Below are positions 9,717-18,264 of a stretch of 64,000 bases of DNA, piece by piece. The notes beneath the pieces were generated by a model that saw nothing but the letters and a program-made list of their open reading frames with translations, was not told where the DNA came from and did no database searches. The stretch covers positions 59,629 through 123,628 of the forward strand of contig JAZKDW010000001.1 of the NCBI GenBank assembly GCA_040387375.1. Reading direction: 5' to 3'. The position numbers and the translations under genes were made by a program. This DNA comes from JAZKDW01 sp040387375 (GTDB lineage Bacteria; Pseudomonadota; Gammaproteobacteria; Burkholderiales; Burkholderiaceae_D). Numbering within the stretch: position 1 is the stretch's first letter; the number at the start of each line of letters is the position of its first letter.

Positions 9717-9742
9717 ATAGATCGAGTCGGCGATCGAGTATA
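9717..9742. promoter_or_regulatory. Direct-repeat motif A upstream of the Rieske oxygenase gene
   Basis: ATCGAGT occurs at 9721-9727 and again at 9733-9739, a 12-bp period, flanked by TAG on the left and AT on the right. The same arrangement with a C for the G recurs at 11051-11075 upstream of the Bug receptor gene. It lies about 130-150 bp upstream of the GTG of the oxygenase gene, a plausible place for an activator or repressor site. No adjacent regulator gene is visible in the window. Confidence 0.45.
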
Positions 9743-9812
9743 AATGCGAATGTGGCCGGGCGATGACACAGAGTCTGGTGAAAAGCTTTGCGCTTCAATG
9801 CCCGGCGTACTT

Positions 9813-10796
9813 TTATTCCATCTTGATATTCGCACGCTCGACAATCGGTTTCCAGCGCGCAGATTCCGAAGCCATGAAGTCGGTGAGTTCCTTTCCTGCC
9901 ACATAGACGGGAACGCCGCCGACCGACGCCACTTTTTCCTTGAACTCAGGCGAATTGGCAGTCACGGCCAGGCCCTTCGACAGTGTCGCAATGATATTGT
10001 CCGGGACACCGGCCGGCAGGAAAATGCCGAACCAGGAACTCATCACAAAATCCGGAAAACCGCTTTCGATCAGCGTAGGCAATGTCGGCATCAGAGGAGA
10101 CCTTGTTCTGCCGCCATAGGCGAGTCCTTTGAGCTTGCCTGCGTTAACCTGGGTAAAGAGATTCGCGCCGCCCGACAATAATTCCACTTGTCCGGCAAGC
10201 ACGGCTACCTGTGCGGGTCCGCCACCGTTATAGGGAACATGGCCAATTTCCACGCCGGCAAGCTGCCTGAATCCTTCGAATGTCATGTGCGAAACGGTCC
10301 CCACGCCAGGCGAGGCAAAGCGCAACTGGCCTGGCTTTTCCTTGGCTTTTTGCACCACTTCCTTGATCGAGTTCAGGTTCGCCGCCGGATTGGCCGCAAA
10401 TACGGCATGCAGATCGGCCACTTTAGCGACCGGTATCACGTCTTTCCCTACAGTGAAAGGGAGCTGTTTCATCAACGGCAATATGGTCAGGGTATCCGAA
10501 CTGGCAAAGAGGATGGTGTAGCCATCGGCAGGTGCTCGCGTGGCCGCTTCAACACCAATGACGCCAGAGGCGCCACCACGGTTTTCCACTACCACCGCGA
10601 CGCCGATCTGCGCCGACAAGGTGGCTGCAAACACGCGCGCTACCGTATCGAGGCCGCCGCCAGGCGGAAATGGGACAATCATCCGAAGCGGCTTGGTGGG
10701 ATAGTTTTGGGCACTTGCTATTGTCGATACGGTGCCGATGGAAAATGCGAGCAGGAAGGTTGCCCACAAACGCGATGAGAAATATTTTTGCATCAT
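9813..10796 (-). CDS. Bug-family (TTT) periplasmic substrate-binding protein
   Basis: 327 residues with a signal peptide (cleavage after IASAQ-like AxA near residue 29) and the Bug hallmark sequence YPTKPLRMIVPFPPGGGLDTVAR, then ENRGGASGVIG and the ...DFVMSSWFGIFLPAGVP block. Bug proteins are solute receptors, very numerous in Burkholderiales and usually lacking their own membrane permease. Two adjacent ATGs are possible: 10796 and 10793; GGAG lies 2 nt before the first and 5 nt before the second, so 10793 may be the real start. It probably captures the aromatic acid handled by the neighbouring Rieske oxygenase (inference from position and shared motif). Confidence 0.92.
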   Translation of the reverse strand: MMQKYFSSRLWATFLLAFSIGTVSTIASAQNYPTKPLRMIVPFPPGGGLDTVARVFAATLSAQIGVAVVVENRGGASGVIGVEAATRAPADGYTILFASSDTLTILPLMKQLPFTVGKDVIPVAKVADLHAVFAANPAANLNSIKEVVQKAKEKPGQLRFASPGVGTVSHMTFEGFRQLAGVEIGHVPYNGGGPAQVAVLAGQVELLSGGANLFTQVNAGKLKGLAYGGRTRSPLMPTLPTLIESGFPDFVMSSWFGIFLPAGVPDNIIATLSKGLAVTANSPEFKEKVASVGGVPVYVAGKELTDFMASESARWKPIVERANIKME

Positions 10797-11050
10797 GTCT
10801 CCGATAGTTTTTCAAGAACAGCTGTCGTCTTCCGTATCCGGATTTTGTTACCTATTTTATGCTGATGGGTCGTGGTCTGACCTGCTTGCGGGTGCGCTGC
10901 AATGGTGCATTTCTCACTCCTTCTCTGCTAGTGCGGGGCAATTAATCGCCGGTTTCCTGACTGGACGGTAAATAATTTGCCGGTGAAGCGAGGATATTGG
11001 CTTGGGCTACGTAGTGACGTTACAAACTAATCGATATGATCAAGTATGTC

Positions 11051-11075
11051 TAGATCGACTAATCAATCGACTATG
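11051..11075. promoter_or_regulatory. Direct-repeat motif B upstream of the Bug receptor gene
   Basis: ATCGACT at 11054-11060 and 11066-11072, again a 12-bp period, with TAG immediately before the first and AT after the second exactly as in motif A. A degenerate TAATCGAT lies just left at 11028-11035. The site is about 255 bp upstream of the receptor start. The shared layout suggests one regulator controls both minus-strand genes. Confidence 0.45.
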
Positions 11076-11274
11076 TAGTGCATGCTTGAATCCAGGATGA
11101 CGTGAAGTCCGGTCTGCGGCTGGCCAGTTACTTCAGCCGCTGCCTGCTGCGTTCCCGCCAGGCGATCGTTTCCCGAAAGCGTATCTCCGCCACTGCCATC
11201 TTGTTCGAACTGTCAGCGCATCCGGTGCGAAAGATCAATAAGTTCAGGCGCCATTGATTTAGCGTGAAATTGAA

Positions 11275-11308
11275 CCGTCATGGAATCCGCATGCGGATTC
11301 CATGACGG
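11275..11308. repeat. Perfect 34-bp palindrome
   Basis: The left arm CCGTCATGGAATCCGCA is followed without spacer by its exact reverse complement, giving 17-bp arms centred on GCATGC. It lies 54 bp before the lipoprotein hydrolase start. There is no T-tract on either side, so it does not look like a simple intrinsic terminator. Its outer bases (CCGTCAT, GGATTCC) resemble words in the dispersed repeat described elsewhere in the window, so it may be a related relic. Confidence 0.7.
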
Positions 11309-11362
11309 CTGCAATACATGCCAGCACGCAGGTTCACCAAAGACATTTTTCGGAGTCAGTCC

Positions 11363-12184
11363 ATGCAGATCGCCGGGTGGAGAACGGGGTTGTGGTGCCT
11401 TCTGCCGGTGCTGTTCGCCGGCTGCGTCAGCCAGGATGATCTGGTCTACCATCCGCGCACCTATGTCTTCGCGCAGTCTGAAATTCCCGTGCCCGCGCGT
11501 CCGATTTCCTTTGCGACCAGTCAAGGCGCCGAACAATCGTTTTTTGTGCCGCCCCGTTCCGGACAACTCGCTTCGCTGTGGATTTTTTTCCCAGGAAATG
11601 GCAGCATGGCTCTCGACTGGCTCCACTGGGTCAATCAATATCCGGATGCCAGCACGGGCTTCCTGTTGATCGACTATCCCGGTTACGGTTTTTCGGAAGG
11701 ACGGCCGAGCGCGAAAGCGATTCTTGAAACCAGCGAAAAAGCCTTCCTCACGCTGGCGCAGTCCTTGGGCACCGACCCCGGCCTCCTGTGGCGCAAGACG
11801 TCAGTGCTCGGCCATTCTCTGGGTGCGGCCACGGCACTGCAGTTCGCTGCAAAATATACACCGCAACGGGTGGTGCTGGTCTCACCCTTTACCAACTTGC
11901 GGGCAATCGGCAAGAGTGTGCTTGGCGCCTGGGTCGGTCCGCTGGTCACCAATGAATACGACAATCTGGTCCGCATCAAGGAGCTGGAAAATCGCAATGT
12001 GCCGGTATACGTCATCCACGGCAGCGCCGATGACATCATCCCGGTCGAGATGGGGCGCGAACTGGGCCGGATGTTCTCCTGGGTGGACTACCAGGAGGTG
12101 CGCGGTGCGAGTCACAATGACATGTTTGATCTCGGGCGCGCGGCGATTCTGCGCTCGATGCGGCAACAGCATCCCCGTTCCTGA
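11363..12184 (+). CDS. Lipoprotein alpha/beta hydrolase
   Basis: 273 residues. A lipoprotein signal peptide ends in a lipobox (VLFAGC), so the protein should be lipid-anchored facing the periplasm or outer membrane. The alpha/beta hydrolase nucleophile elbow is GHSLGAATAL, and the acid and histidine of the triad fit HGSADDIIPVE and GASHNDMF. The start at 11363 is chosen because GGAG precedes it by 7 nt and it leads straight into the signal peptide; the in-frame ATG at 11318 would add 15 charged residues before it. It resembles the BEM46/FrsA-like esterase group. The substrate is unknown. It converges on the DUF748 gene with a 19-nt gap. Confidence 0.85.
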   Translation: MQIAGWRTGLWCLLPVLFAGCVSQDDLVYHPRTYVFAQSEIPVPARPISFATSQGAEQSFFVPPRSGQLASLWIFFPGNGSMALDWLHWVNQYPDASTGFLLIDYPGYGFSEGRPSAKAILETSEKAFLTLAQSLGTDPGLLWRKTSVLGHSLGAATALQFAAKYTPQRVVLVSPFTNLRAIGKSVLGAWVGPLVTNEYDNLVRIKELENRNVPVYVIHGSADDIIPVEMGRELGRMFSWVDYQEVRGASHNDMFDLGRAAILRSMRQQHPRS

Positions 12185-12203
12185 ATGCCGCGAAACTGCG
12201 GCC

Positions 12204-15200
12204 TCACTTCAGCGCGAAATCCACCCGCCCGCCATCTCCGCTGCCCTTGCCGCCCTCGGCGCCCACCTTGGGTGCAATCAGGAACATCCGTTCAAGCGGA
12301 ATCTCGCCTTTGGTTTCCAGGTAGCGTCGCACCGCTGTCGCCCGGCGCGACGCGAGCCGCCGCAAGTCGTCGGTGGTGATCACGGTGTTTTGCAAGATGA
12401 GCTGCTGCATTTCTTCCGGCGGCAGCGATTTGGCCATTCCGATCGCGTTGCGCGGCTTGTCGAATTTTTCACCCTTGTATAGCTTCTCGAGATACTGGAG
12501 CCGTTCGGCATCGCTGAGGCTGACGTCTTCGGGCTCGATTTCCTTGCCCTGGCCGAGCGAGTCTTTCAGCTTCAGCATGCGCATCCTGCGGTTCAGCGAT
12601 TGCAGGCGCGCGCCGTCGGTATCGGTTTGCGGATCGGCGCGGCCGGTGATGTCCAGCTTCAAGCCCGGACGCTCGATCAGCGCCTTGGCCAGCGTATCGA
12701 GCTTCGCTTGCGAGGCTGGGGTCAGGGCGGGCGAGCCGGACGCAAATTCCGCGTAGCCGAGCTCTTCACCACTGCCGCCAAACGCCGAAGCGATCAGCGC
12801 GAAAGGGGAGGTAACGGCCTTGACGATCAGGTTCATGAACATGCGCATGACCAGGCCGCCGATCGAGAATTGCGGATCGGACAGCGAGCCGGAAATCGGC
12901 AGGTTGATATCGATCCGGCCGTTGCGGTCTTTCAGCAGCGACAGCGCCAGCAGCACCGGCAATTTGGTCGCGGTAGGGCTGTCGACCTTGTCGCCGAAGG
13001 TGAGCTGTTCGATGCGCAGGCTGTTCTCCGCAGTCAGCTTCTGGTCTTCGATGCGGTAGTTGATGTCCATCGACAGCTTGCCTTTTTCAATCGGGTAGCC
13101 AGCGTACTTGGCCGCATAAGGCGTCAGGCGCGGCAGGTCGACGCCGTTGGCGCTGGCCTTGATGTCGAGGAACATGGGCTTGAACAACGGATTGAGCGAA
13201 CCCGAGATCGTCACCGGCGCGTCATTGTCGATCTTGCCGCGCAGATCGATGGCCGCTGGTTGCGGCAGGTTGGAAGCGATGGCGCCGACGGTGCCGGTCA
13301 TGCCGGTCATGTTGACCGTGTAGTTGGGCTGGACGAAGTTGTCGGTGAAGTTGATGTTGCCGCCCTTGATCACGATCTGGCCAACCTTGATGACCGGTGC
13401 GTTTTCCGCCGGCGTCGTTGGCGGCAGGCTTGCCGCGGTCGTGGTGCCGGCGCTCGTGACGGTGGTGGTTTTTGTGTCGGGCGCCGGCTCGTCCTGGGCC
13501 AGGACCTCCTGCAGATTGAGGTCGCCGGCCGCCGACAGTACCGCGCGTGCACGGAACTCGCTCAGTTCCACCTTTGCCACGCTGACGGACTGGCGCGGGC
13601 CGCCGATCTCGGCATCGATGCCGGTCACATCGAGCGATTTCCATCGCAGGAAATCAGCGGCGGACTCCTTGTTCACTACGCGGAAATTGGCCAGCTGCAG
13701 CATGCCGCCGAACCGGGTGCTCATCGGTTTTTTAGCGGTCGGCAGCACCAGTGCCAGCTTGCCTTTGGCAGTCGCCTGGCCGCTGGCCAGATGCACATTC
13801 AGCGCCTGCGTGAAATACGGTTGCAACACGACCAGCGGCAGATTGCGGCCATCGATATTCAGATCGAGCGAGCGCATCTGCGAAGCGACATTGCCATCGA
13901 CGCGCAGAGATCCATTCTTCTCTAATCTGGTTTGCAGCGCCACCTTGATGGGCCGGTCGAAATTGCTCGACACATTTTCCGCACGCAGCGAGAGGCCGCT
14001 GGTCTTGATGCGCACGGCGGGCGAGACGGCGTTATCGGCGAAGGTCAGCGCACTGTCGCTGATGGCGACGCGTTCCACCTTCGCCAGCCATGGCGGCGCC
14101 GCTGCGACTGCGGCTTTTGCAGGGGCGTCGGGCGGAACCAGATAGCGCTGCAGATTGAGCTTGCCCTCCCGGTCGCGGTTGATCTCGCCCTGCAGGCCGG
14201 CGAGCTGCAAGCCAGCGGCGCTGAAGCGCCGTTTTCCGGTATGGACGCTGGCGTTTTCCAGCGTGAGTTTCTTTGCGACTATGCTGCCGTCGGCCTTCGA
14301 CCTGGCGGCGAGTTTCAGGTCATCGATGACAACGCCCAGCCGGTGCAGCTGCACCTGGCCGCTCTCCACCAGCACCAGTGTCGACAGCGACAGGTTGCCG
14401 CCGAGCCCGGCTGCCAGCGAGCGGTTGAGGTAGGGCTGGTACTGCGCCAGCGACATGCCGCTGATGCCGGCCTGGCCCGCCAGTATGGCCAGGGCGGGAT
14501 TGGCCTGGCCGATGAAATGGATTTTTTGCGCGCCGTCGATGCCGGCCGAGATACTGACGGTGGCAGGCTTCGCGCTCTCATCCAGCGACAACTGGCTGGC
14601 ATGCGCGCTCACATTTTTCAGCTGCACGGCCAGAGTCGGCGTGGCGTTGGCCGCATCGAGCCAGTTCAGCGTGCCGTCCTGCATGCTGAACTGCGCCAGC
14701 GATACTTGCGGCGTCCGATTAGCCTTCCTTGCTTCAGCGGATTGAACGGGAACAGCAGGCGCCCTGGCGCTGCTGAGCGCCGCCCAGTTGATGATGCCGT
14801 CAGCATCCAGCGCCGCCCACATTTGTGGTGCCTGCAACCTGACCAGGTCGATGGCGGCATCACCGCTCAGGACGTTCAGTTTGCGAATGCGGGCCTCGAG
14901 TGTCCTGGCCTTGAACAGCGGCGCGGATTTCATGTCGCTCAACGCGATGTCGTCGAAGGTGACGGTGCCCGACAGCGTGACTTCGGGCCTGGCCTGGTTG
15001 CGCATGAAGTCGAGGTCGAGCCGGGTCGACATCGTGGCGCTGTCTATTTTCAACGGCAAGGCCAGCGGCGAAAACGCGGCGTAGCGGGCCAGGTCCAGCT
15101 TGTCGATGTCAATAGCCAGACTGGTTTCCATGCTGCCGGCGAAAGGTTTGCTGCGGCCTTGCAGCACGAACGGCGTGCCATTGATGCGCGCCGACAGGTT

Positions 15201-15797
15201 CGGCTGCACGAAGGCGTCGATCGATTTCGGGAAATTGGAAATGAAAGGAAGGCCAAGCTTGAAAGCGGCGACATCGACACGCTTGCCGGTGACCTTGTCG
15301 TCGAAGCGGATGACACCGTCGTCGAGCTGGATGTTGGCCACCGAAAATTGCAACGGCTTGTCACTGGCGGGCTTCGCCAGGATGCGTTCAAGCACGTCGG
15401 AAAAATTAAAGCGGCCGCCGCCTTCGGCGCCGGTGCGGACGATGTGCAGCATCGGCCCGCCGAGGCGCACTTCATCCAGCACCGGCGCCAGCCGGAAAAG
15501 GGATGTGACCGACGCATTGAGCAGCAGGTTCCTGGCGGACAAGGCCGGCGTGGTTTTGTCCGTTTCGTACAGCGTGAAGTCGGCCACCGTCAGCGTCAGC
15601 GTGAACGGATTGAAGCGGATCTCGCCGATGGCTGCCGTGCGTCCGGTCTGCGCTTCGATCTGTTGCAGCACAATATGTTTTGTCAGCGGCGGCAGACCCA
15701 ACCAGGCGGCGAGCGCCAATGTCAGGAATCCCGCAATGCTGAAAGCTGACCAGCGCAGCGCACGATGCAGCCGTGACCGGCGAGGAGGGATTGCCAT
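12204..15797 (-). CDS. DUF748 / AsmA-like giant envelope protein with OmpA-like C-terminal segment
   Basis: 1197 residues. An N-terminal membrane anchor (residues ~17-40, LRWSAFSIAGFLTLALAAWLGLPP) is followed by long beta-rich repeats typical of the AsmA/DUF748 group of TAM/YhdP-like proteins that bridge the periplasm, in which lipid transport roles are known. A Thr/Ala/Pro-rich linker lies around residue 790-810 (coded near 13400-13470). Near the C-terminus (about 12650-12760) the sequence YAEFASGSPALTPASQAKLD followed by LDITGRAD resembles an OmpA-like domain. The longest frame begins at a TTG (15821), but ATG 15797 has AGGA 8-9 nt upstream and is preferred. It stands alone, with a convergent gene downstream and a divergent small gene upstream. 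Confidence 0.85.
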   Translation of the reverse strand: MAIPPRRSRLHRALRWSAFSIAGFLTLALAAWLGLPPLTKHIVLQQIEAQTGRTAAIGEIRFNPFTLTLTVADFTLYETDKTTPALSARNLLLNASVTSLFRLAPVLDEVRLGGPMLHIVRTGAEGGGRFNFSDVLERILAKPASDKPLQFSVANIQLDDGVIRFDDKVTGKRVDVAAFKLGLPFISNFPKSIDAFVQPNLSARINGTPFVLQGRSKPFAGSMETSLAIDIDKLDLARYAAFSPLALPLKIDSATMSTRLDLDFMRNQARPEVTLSGTVTFDDIALSDMKSAPLFKARTLEARIRKLNVLSGDAAIDLVRLQAPQMWAALDADGIINWAALSSARAPAVPVQSAEARKANRTPQVSLAQFSMQDGTLNWLDAANATPTLAVQLKNVSAHASQLSLDESAKPATVSISAGIDGAQKIHFIGQANPALAILAGQAGISGMSLAQYQPYLNRSLAAGLGGNLSLSTLVLVESGQVQLHRLGVVIDDLKLAARSKADGSIVAKKLTLENASVHTGKRRFSAAGLQLAGLQGEINRDREGKLNLQRYLVPPDAPAKAAVAAAPPWLAKVERVAISDSALTFADNAVSPAVRIKTSGLSLRAENVSSNFDRPIKVALQTRLEKNGSLRVDGNVASQMRSLDLNIDGRNLPLVVLQPYFTQALNVHLASGQATAKGKLALVLPTAKKPMSTRFGGMLQLANFRVVNKESAADFLRWKSLDVTGIDAEIGGPRQSVSVAKVELSEFRARAVLSAAGDLNLQEVLAQDEPAPDTKTTTVTSAGTTTAASLPPTTPAENAPVIKVGQIVIKGGNINFTDNFVQPNYTVNMTGMTGTVGAIASNLPQPAAIDLRGKIDNDAPVTISGSLNPLFKPMFLDIKASANGVDLPRLTPYAAKYAGYPIEKGKLSMDINYRIEDQKLTAENSLRIEQLTFGDKVDSPTATKLPVLLALSLLKDRNGRIDINLPISGSLSDPQFSIGGLVMRMFMNLIVKAVTSPFALIASAFGGSGEELGYAEFASGSPALTPASQAKLDTLAKALIERPGLKLDITGRADPQTDTDGARLQSLNRRMRMLKLKDSLGQGKEIEPEDVSLSDAERLQYLEKLYKGEKFDKPRNAIGMAKSLPPEEMQQLILQNTVITTDDLRRLASRRATAVRRYLETKGEIPLERMFLIAPKVGAEGGKGSGDGGRVDFALK

Positions 15798-16023
15798 ACG
15801 TGTGTTCCTTGTGATGCTCAAACGTTAACAAACACTGCTGTCTCATGGAACCGTATAATCATTCCGTGTGATGAACCTTGTTTTGCGCCGGGACGTTTTG
15901 ACGGGTATGTGCGTCAGGTTCATTGCAGATGTAAAAATGCTACCGAACTGAATTCAGCGCTGCGTGATTGGCGATGCCTGGCGTTCGCGTTGAATTATAG
16001 AACCATTCCGGGAAGAAAAATCC

Positions 16024-16314
16024 ATGAACCCTCCAGCGATCAGGAACAACGCGATCAAACGTCGTTACGAATTAATGCAGGGAGATCAGGTGCTTGCGTT
16101 CGCCGATTATCGGCTGGTGGGTGATGCCATCAAGATCACGCACACCGAGGTAGGCGCCGGCTATGAATATAAAGGGTTTGGCTCGATGCTCGCGAAGCAG
16201 ATGCTGGATGACGTGCGCGAACAGAACAGTCGGGTGATCCCCGCTTGCGAATTTATTGCGGCTTACATTCAAAAACATGCGGAATATGGCAATCTGGTTG
16301 CTGCGAAACGCTGA
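16024..16314 (+). CDS. Small GNAT-like N-acetyltransferase (YjdJ/Acetyltransf_CG type)
   Basis: 96 residues. The protein matches the short GCN5-like family in pattern: IKRRYELMQGDQVLAFADYR, then a turn (ITHTEVGAGYEYKGFGSMLAKQMLDDVR) corresponding to the acetyl-CoA pyrophosphate loop, then VIPACEFIAAYIQKHAEYGNLV with the Cys and Tyr typical of this family. Members are thought to acetylate small molecules or proteins; the substrate is unknown. It is divergent from the DUF748 gene and lies 65 nt before a small proline-rich ORF. Confidence 0.8.
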   Translation: MNPPAIRNNAIKRRYELMQGDQVLAFADYRLVGDAIKITHTEVGAGYEYKGFGSMLAKQMLDDVREQNSRVIPACEFIAAYIQKHAEYGNLVAAKR

Positions 16315-16379
16315 ATGATGGAATGTATTTTGCTCCAGGGTGTCTGAATATATTCTCATCAACTTTCGGAAAGATAATC

Positions 16380-16553
16380 ATGCAATCTGTCAAAGCACAT
16401 CAAGCACCCGACGAAAATCCCATCCTCCCGAATGGCGACCCGCTACCCGACGGCATTCCGGGCCGCACCCACGAGCCACCGGTCAGGGAGCCAGACCGCG
16501 AAAAAAATCCGCCTGCAAAAGAACCGCCTGTACATCCACAAGCTGGAAACTGA
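16380..16553 (+). CDS. Small proline-rich hypothetical protein
   Basis: A 57-residue frame beginning MQSVKAHQAPDENPILPNGD and continuing with P, E, D and R-rich sequence (PPVREPDREKNPPAKEPP). GGAAAG lies 7-8 nt before the ATG. Twelve or more prolines and no hydrophobic stretch make it a disordered, soluble small protein. It was not in any family I recognise; its reality rests on the ribosome site, composition and the isolated plus-strand position after the acetyltransferase. Confidence 0.5.
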   Translation: MQSVKAHQAPDENPILPNGDPLPDGIPGRTHEPPVREPDREKNPPAKEPPVHPQAGN

Positions 16554-16625
16554 CTTTCTTTTTTTACCTCCGGCTGTCGCATGACAGCCCGTACCTGCCT
16601 GAAAAATAACTCCACAAAAACATCC

Positions 16626-16648
16626 CGGCCGGATTTTACATCCGGCCG
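16626..16648. terminator. Hairpin without clear T-tract
   Basis: Nine-base-pair stem CGGCCGGAT / ATCCGGCCG around loop TTTAC. On the plus strand no T-run follows; on the minus strand a run of five T occurs four bases after the stem. It could end transcripts from the small genes upstream inefficiently, or act as a processing signal. Confidence 0.3.
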
Positions 16649-16749
16649 CATCGTATCTGCGATTGAGCATGAACTTGAGCATGCCAAAAAGATCACAGTC
16701 TAAAAGAACAGGGGGTTTATTTTTTCAGTCAGTTTGCAAGGAGTAAATG

Positions 16750-16998
16750 ATGGACAAGGCACCTGAATCGCTGCTCGGCGAGATGAGCGTTATGGACACT
16801 TCCGGACACAAGCAATTGAAATGGAGCATGGACAGCAAGGAGGATATGACGATGGCGAAAGAGACCTTTGACAACTTGATTGGAAAAGGATATTCCGCGT
16901 TCGGGTCGCATGAAAAGGCGGAGGCGAAGCATTCGGTCAGGGAGTTTGATCCGACCATGAAAGAATTGATCATGGTGCCGCGCAACGTCGGCGGCTGA
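16750..16998 (+). CDS. Hypothetical protein, small and charged
   Basis: 82 residues (MDKAPESLLGEMSVMDTSGH...), rich in Lys, Asp, Glu and Met with no signal or membrane segment. AAGGAG at 16738-16743 is 6 nt before ATG 16750 and only 3 nt before the alternative ATG 16747, so the second is preferred. I do not recognise the family. It is followed after one base by the next frame, suggesting co-transcription with the 196-residue gene. Confidence 0.6.
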   Translation: MDKAPESLLGEMSVMDTSGHKQLKWSMDSKEDMTMAKETFDNLIGKGYSAFGSHEKAEAKHSVREFDPTMKELIMVPRNVGG

Positions 16999-16999
16999 C

Positions 17000-17590
17000 A
17001 TGCCTGGCTGGAATGGAGCATGGCGACGTATCTGCCGCTCCATCGCCCGCAGGCCTGCGATCATCACCATCAATCCACGCAGCCGCAGAAACGACAGCGT
17101 TCGTCGTTATGACCGGACACTTGCGCTTGTGCGAAGGATCGGGCGTGGTTTGCGTGCCATTTTCAGGTCGACCGGTCGTCATGTGCAGCAGGTGCAGGCC
17201 AGCCGTGCATTGCCGTGGGTGGAGGCGATGCGCAAGGAGCGTCGGGCCAACCGGAGGGCGCTTGTGCTTCTGCTGAAACTATTGAATCCCCTGCAGCGTC
17301 AGGAATTCCGGAACACCGGATTCATTCATGCGGTCGGCGGCAATAGCGGCACACGTTATCGTATCAGGCCAGACACGATTGCCAACATTGATGTGTTGTG
17401 CGATGACGGCAGGGTCAAGTATCGGCTGTGCATCACGCCCACCGGAGGTGTTCCGATGTATGACGTCATGGCTGCGCAGATGCTGCACCTGCAGGACCCG
17501 GCCACTGAGCCGAAACTTCTACGGATGGCGAATATTCATCCGGCACGGCGGGAAGATCTCGGCCTGTCGGTGTTCGAGTGGATCCCGTGA
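17000..17590 (+). CDS. Hypothetical protein with basic N-terminus
   Basis: 196 residues. The first ~85 are strongly basic (many Arg, e.g. RRICRSIARR and RNDSVRRYDRTLALVRRIGRG), the rest forms a compact, mixed alpha/beta-looking domain with RQEFRNTGFIHAVGGNSGTR and RLCITPTGGVPMYDVMAAQM. The second half looks like a conserved folded domain and the first half may bind nucleic acid or be low-complexity. It begins 2 nt after the previous gene without a good ribosome site, which suggests translational coupling. No function is assigned; the true start could be further downstream, for example around 17230. Confidence 0.55.
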   Translation: MPGWNGAWRRICRSIARRPAIITINPRSRRNDSVRRYDRTLALVRRIGRGLRAIFRSTGRHVQQVQASRALPWVEAMRKERRANRRALVLLLKLLNPLQRQEFRNTGFIHAVGGNSGTRYRIRPDTIANIDVLCDDGRVKYRLCITPTGGVPMYDVMAAQMLHLQDPATEPKLLRMANIHPARREDLGLSVFEWIP

Positions 17591-17691
17591 AGAAGGACCA
17601 TCGGTGCTGTTGGAAACAATCAAGCGTGCCGACGCGATGAGCATACAGGTATGACAGCATGCAGCGGCGAGCTGGAAACGGAGCAAACACG

Positions 17692-18264
17692 ATGACATCA
17701 ACCCCCGATTTCGAATTGCTGAAGGATGCATATGCCATTATCGATGGTATTCCTGCGGCTGCAATTGCGCTCGGTGCGCCGCGAACGAAAGAAGGTCCTT
17801 CCCTCGGTGAAGGCACGGTGTGCTCTCCGGAAGGATGGCTCGCGCTTCACCCGAGGTTCAATCAGCTCGGGTTGACCATGCAGGCCGATGGAAAAGCCTT
17901 GCTGTTCAACGACGAGCCAGGCACCTGGCCTGCGATCACCGAACCGTTGGCCAGGGTTTTTGGCCTGCCCACCTATACAGCCGCCCAATTGTTTGGCGAG
18001 CGCAGCATGTTCACGGGTGGCGACGACTCCGGTCATAGCGATAAAGAGTTATGGCAGATGCGCCTGCGTCAATTCCTGCAACAGGAAGGGCAACTCGGCG
18101 AGACGCCGGCGCGGGAGCCGGCGTCCACCGGCGCGCCGGAAGAGCTTGCGGAAGAAAATTTGCGCAACACCGAAACCGAGTCGGACGAGTCGCGATCCAT
18201 TGAATCGATCACAACCGGCGAGCGGCGTTCGGTCGAATCCATTCCGGAAAACCGGCCGCCGTAA
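17692..18264 (+). CDS. Hypothetical protein with acidic Ser/Glu-rich tail
   Basis: 190 residues from ATG 17692; the frame is open from 17659. Residues ~1-130 look folded (DFELLKDAYAIIDGIPAAAI, GTVCSPEGWLALHPRFNQLG, FNDEPGTWPAITEPLARVFG). The last ~60 residues are low-complexity, acidic and rich in E, S, R and P (ENLRNTETESDESRSIESIT), typical of a disordered tail. I do not recognise the family. It is the last of a run of small unassigned plus-strand genes. Confidence 0.6.
   Translation: MTSTPDFELLKDAYAIIDGIPAAAIALGAPRTKEGPSLGEGTVCSPEGWLALHPRFNQLGLTMQADGKALLFNDEPGTWPAITEPLARVFGLPTYTAAQLFGERSMFTGGDDSGHSDKELWQMRLRQFLQQEGQLGETPAREPASTGAPEELAEENLRNTETESDESRSIESITTGERRSVESIPENRPP

Larger units (their letters stand above)
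10797..11362. other. Intergenic region between divergent genes
   Basis: About 570 bp without a convincing gene, noticeably more AT-rich around 10820-11090 than the flanking coding DNA. It holds the direct-repeat motif B (11051-11075) and a perfect 34-bp palindrome (11275-11308), both listed separately. Promoters for the Bug receptor (minus) and the lipoprotein hydrolase (plus) should lie here, but I cannot assign clean -35/-10 boxes. Confidence 0.6.

Noticed and set aside
13932..15749. 605-residue plus-strand open frame
   Set aside because: Antisense to the DUF748 gene; translation is Arg/Gln/Ala-rich with no recognisable domain.
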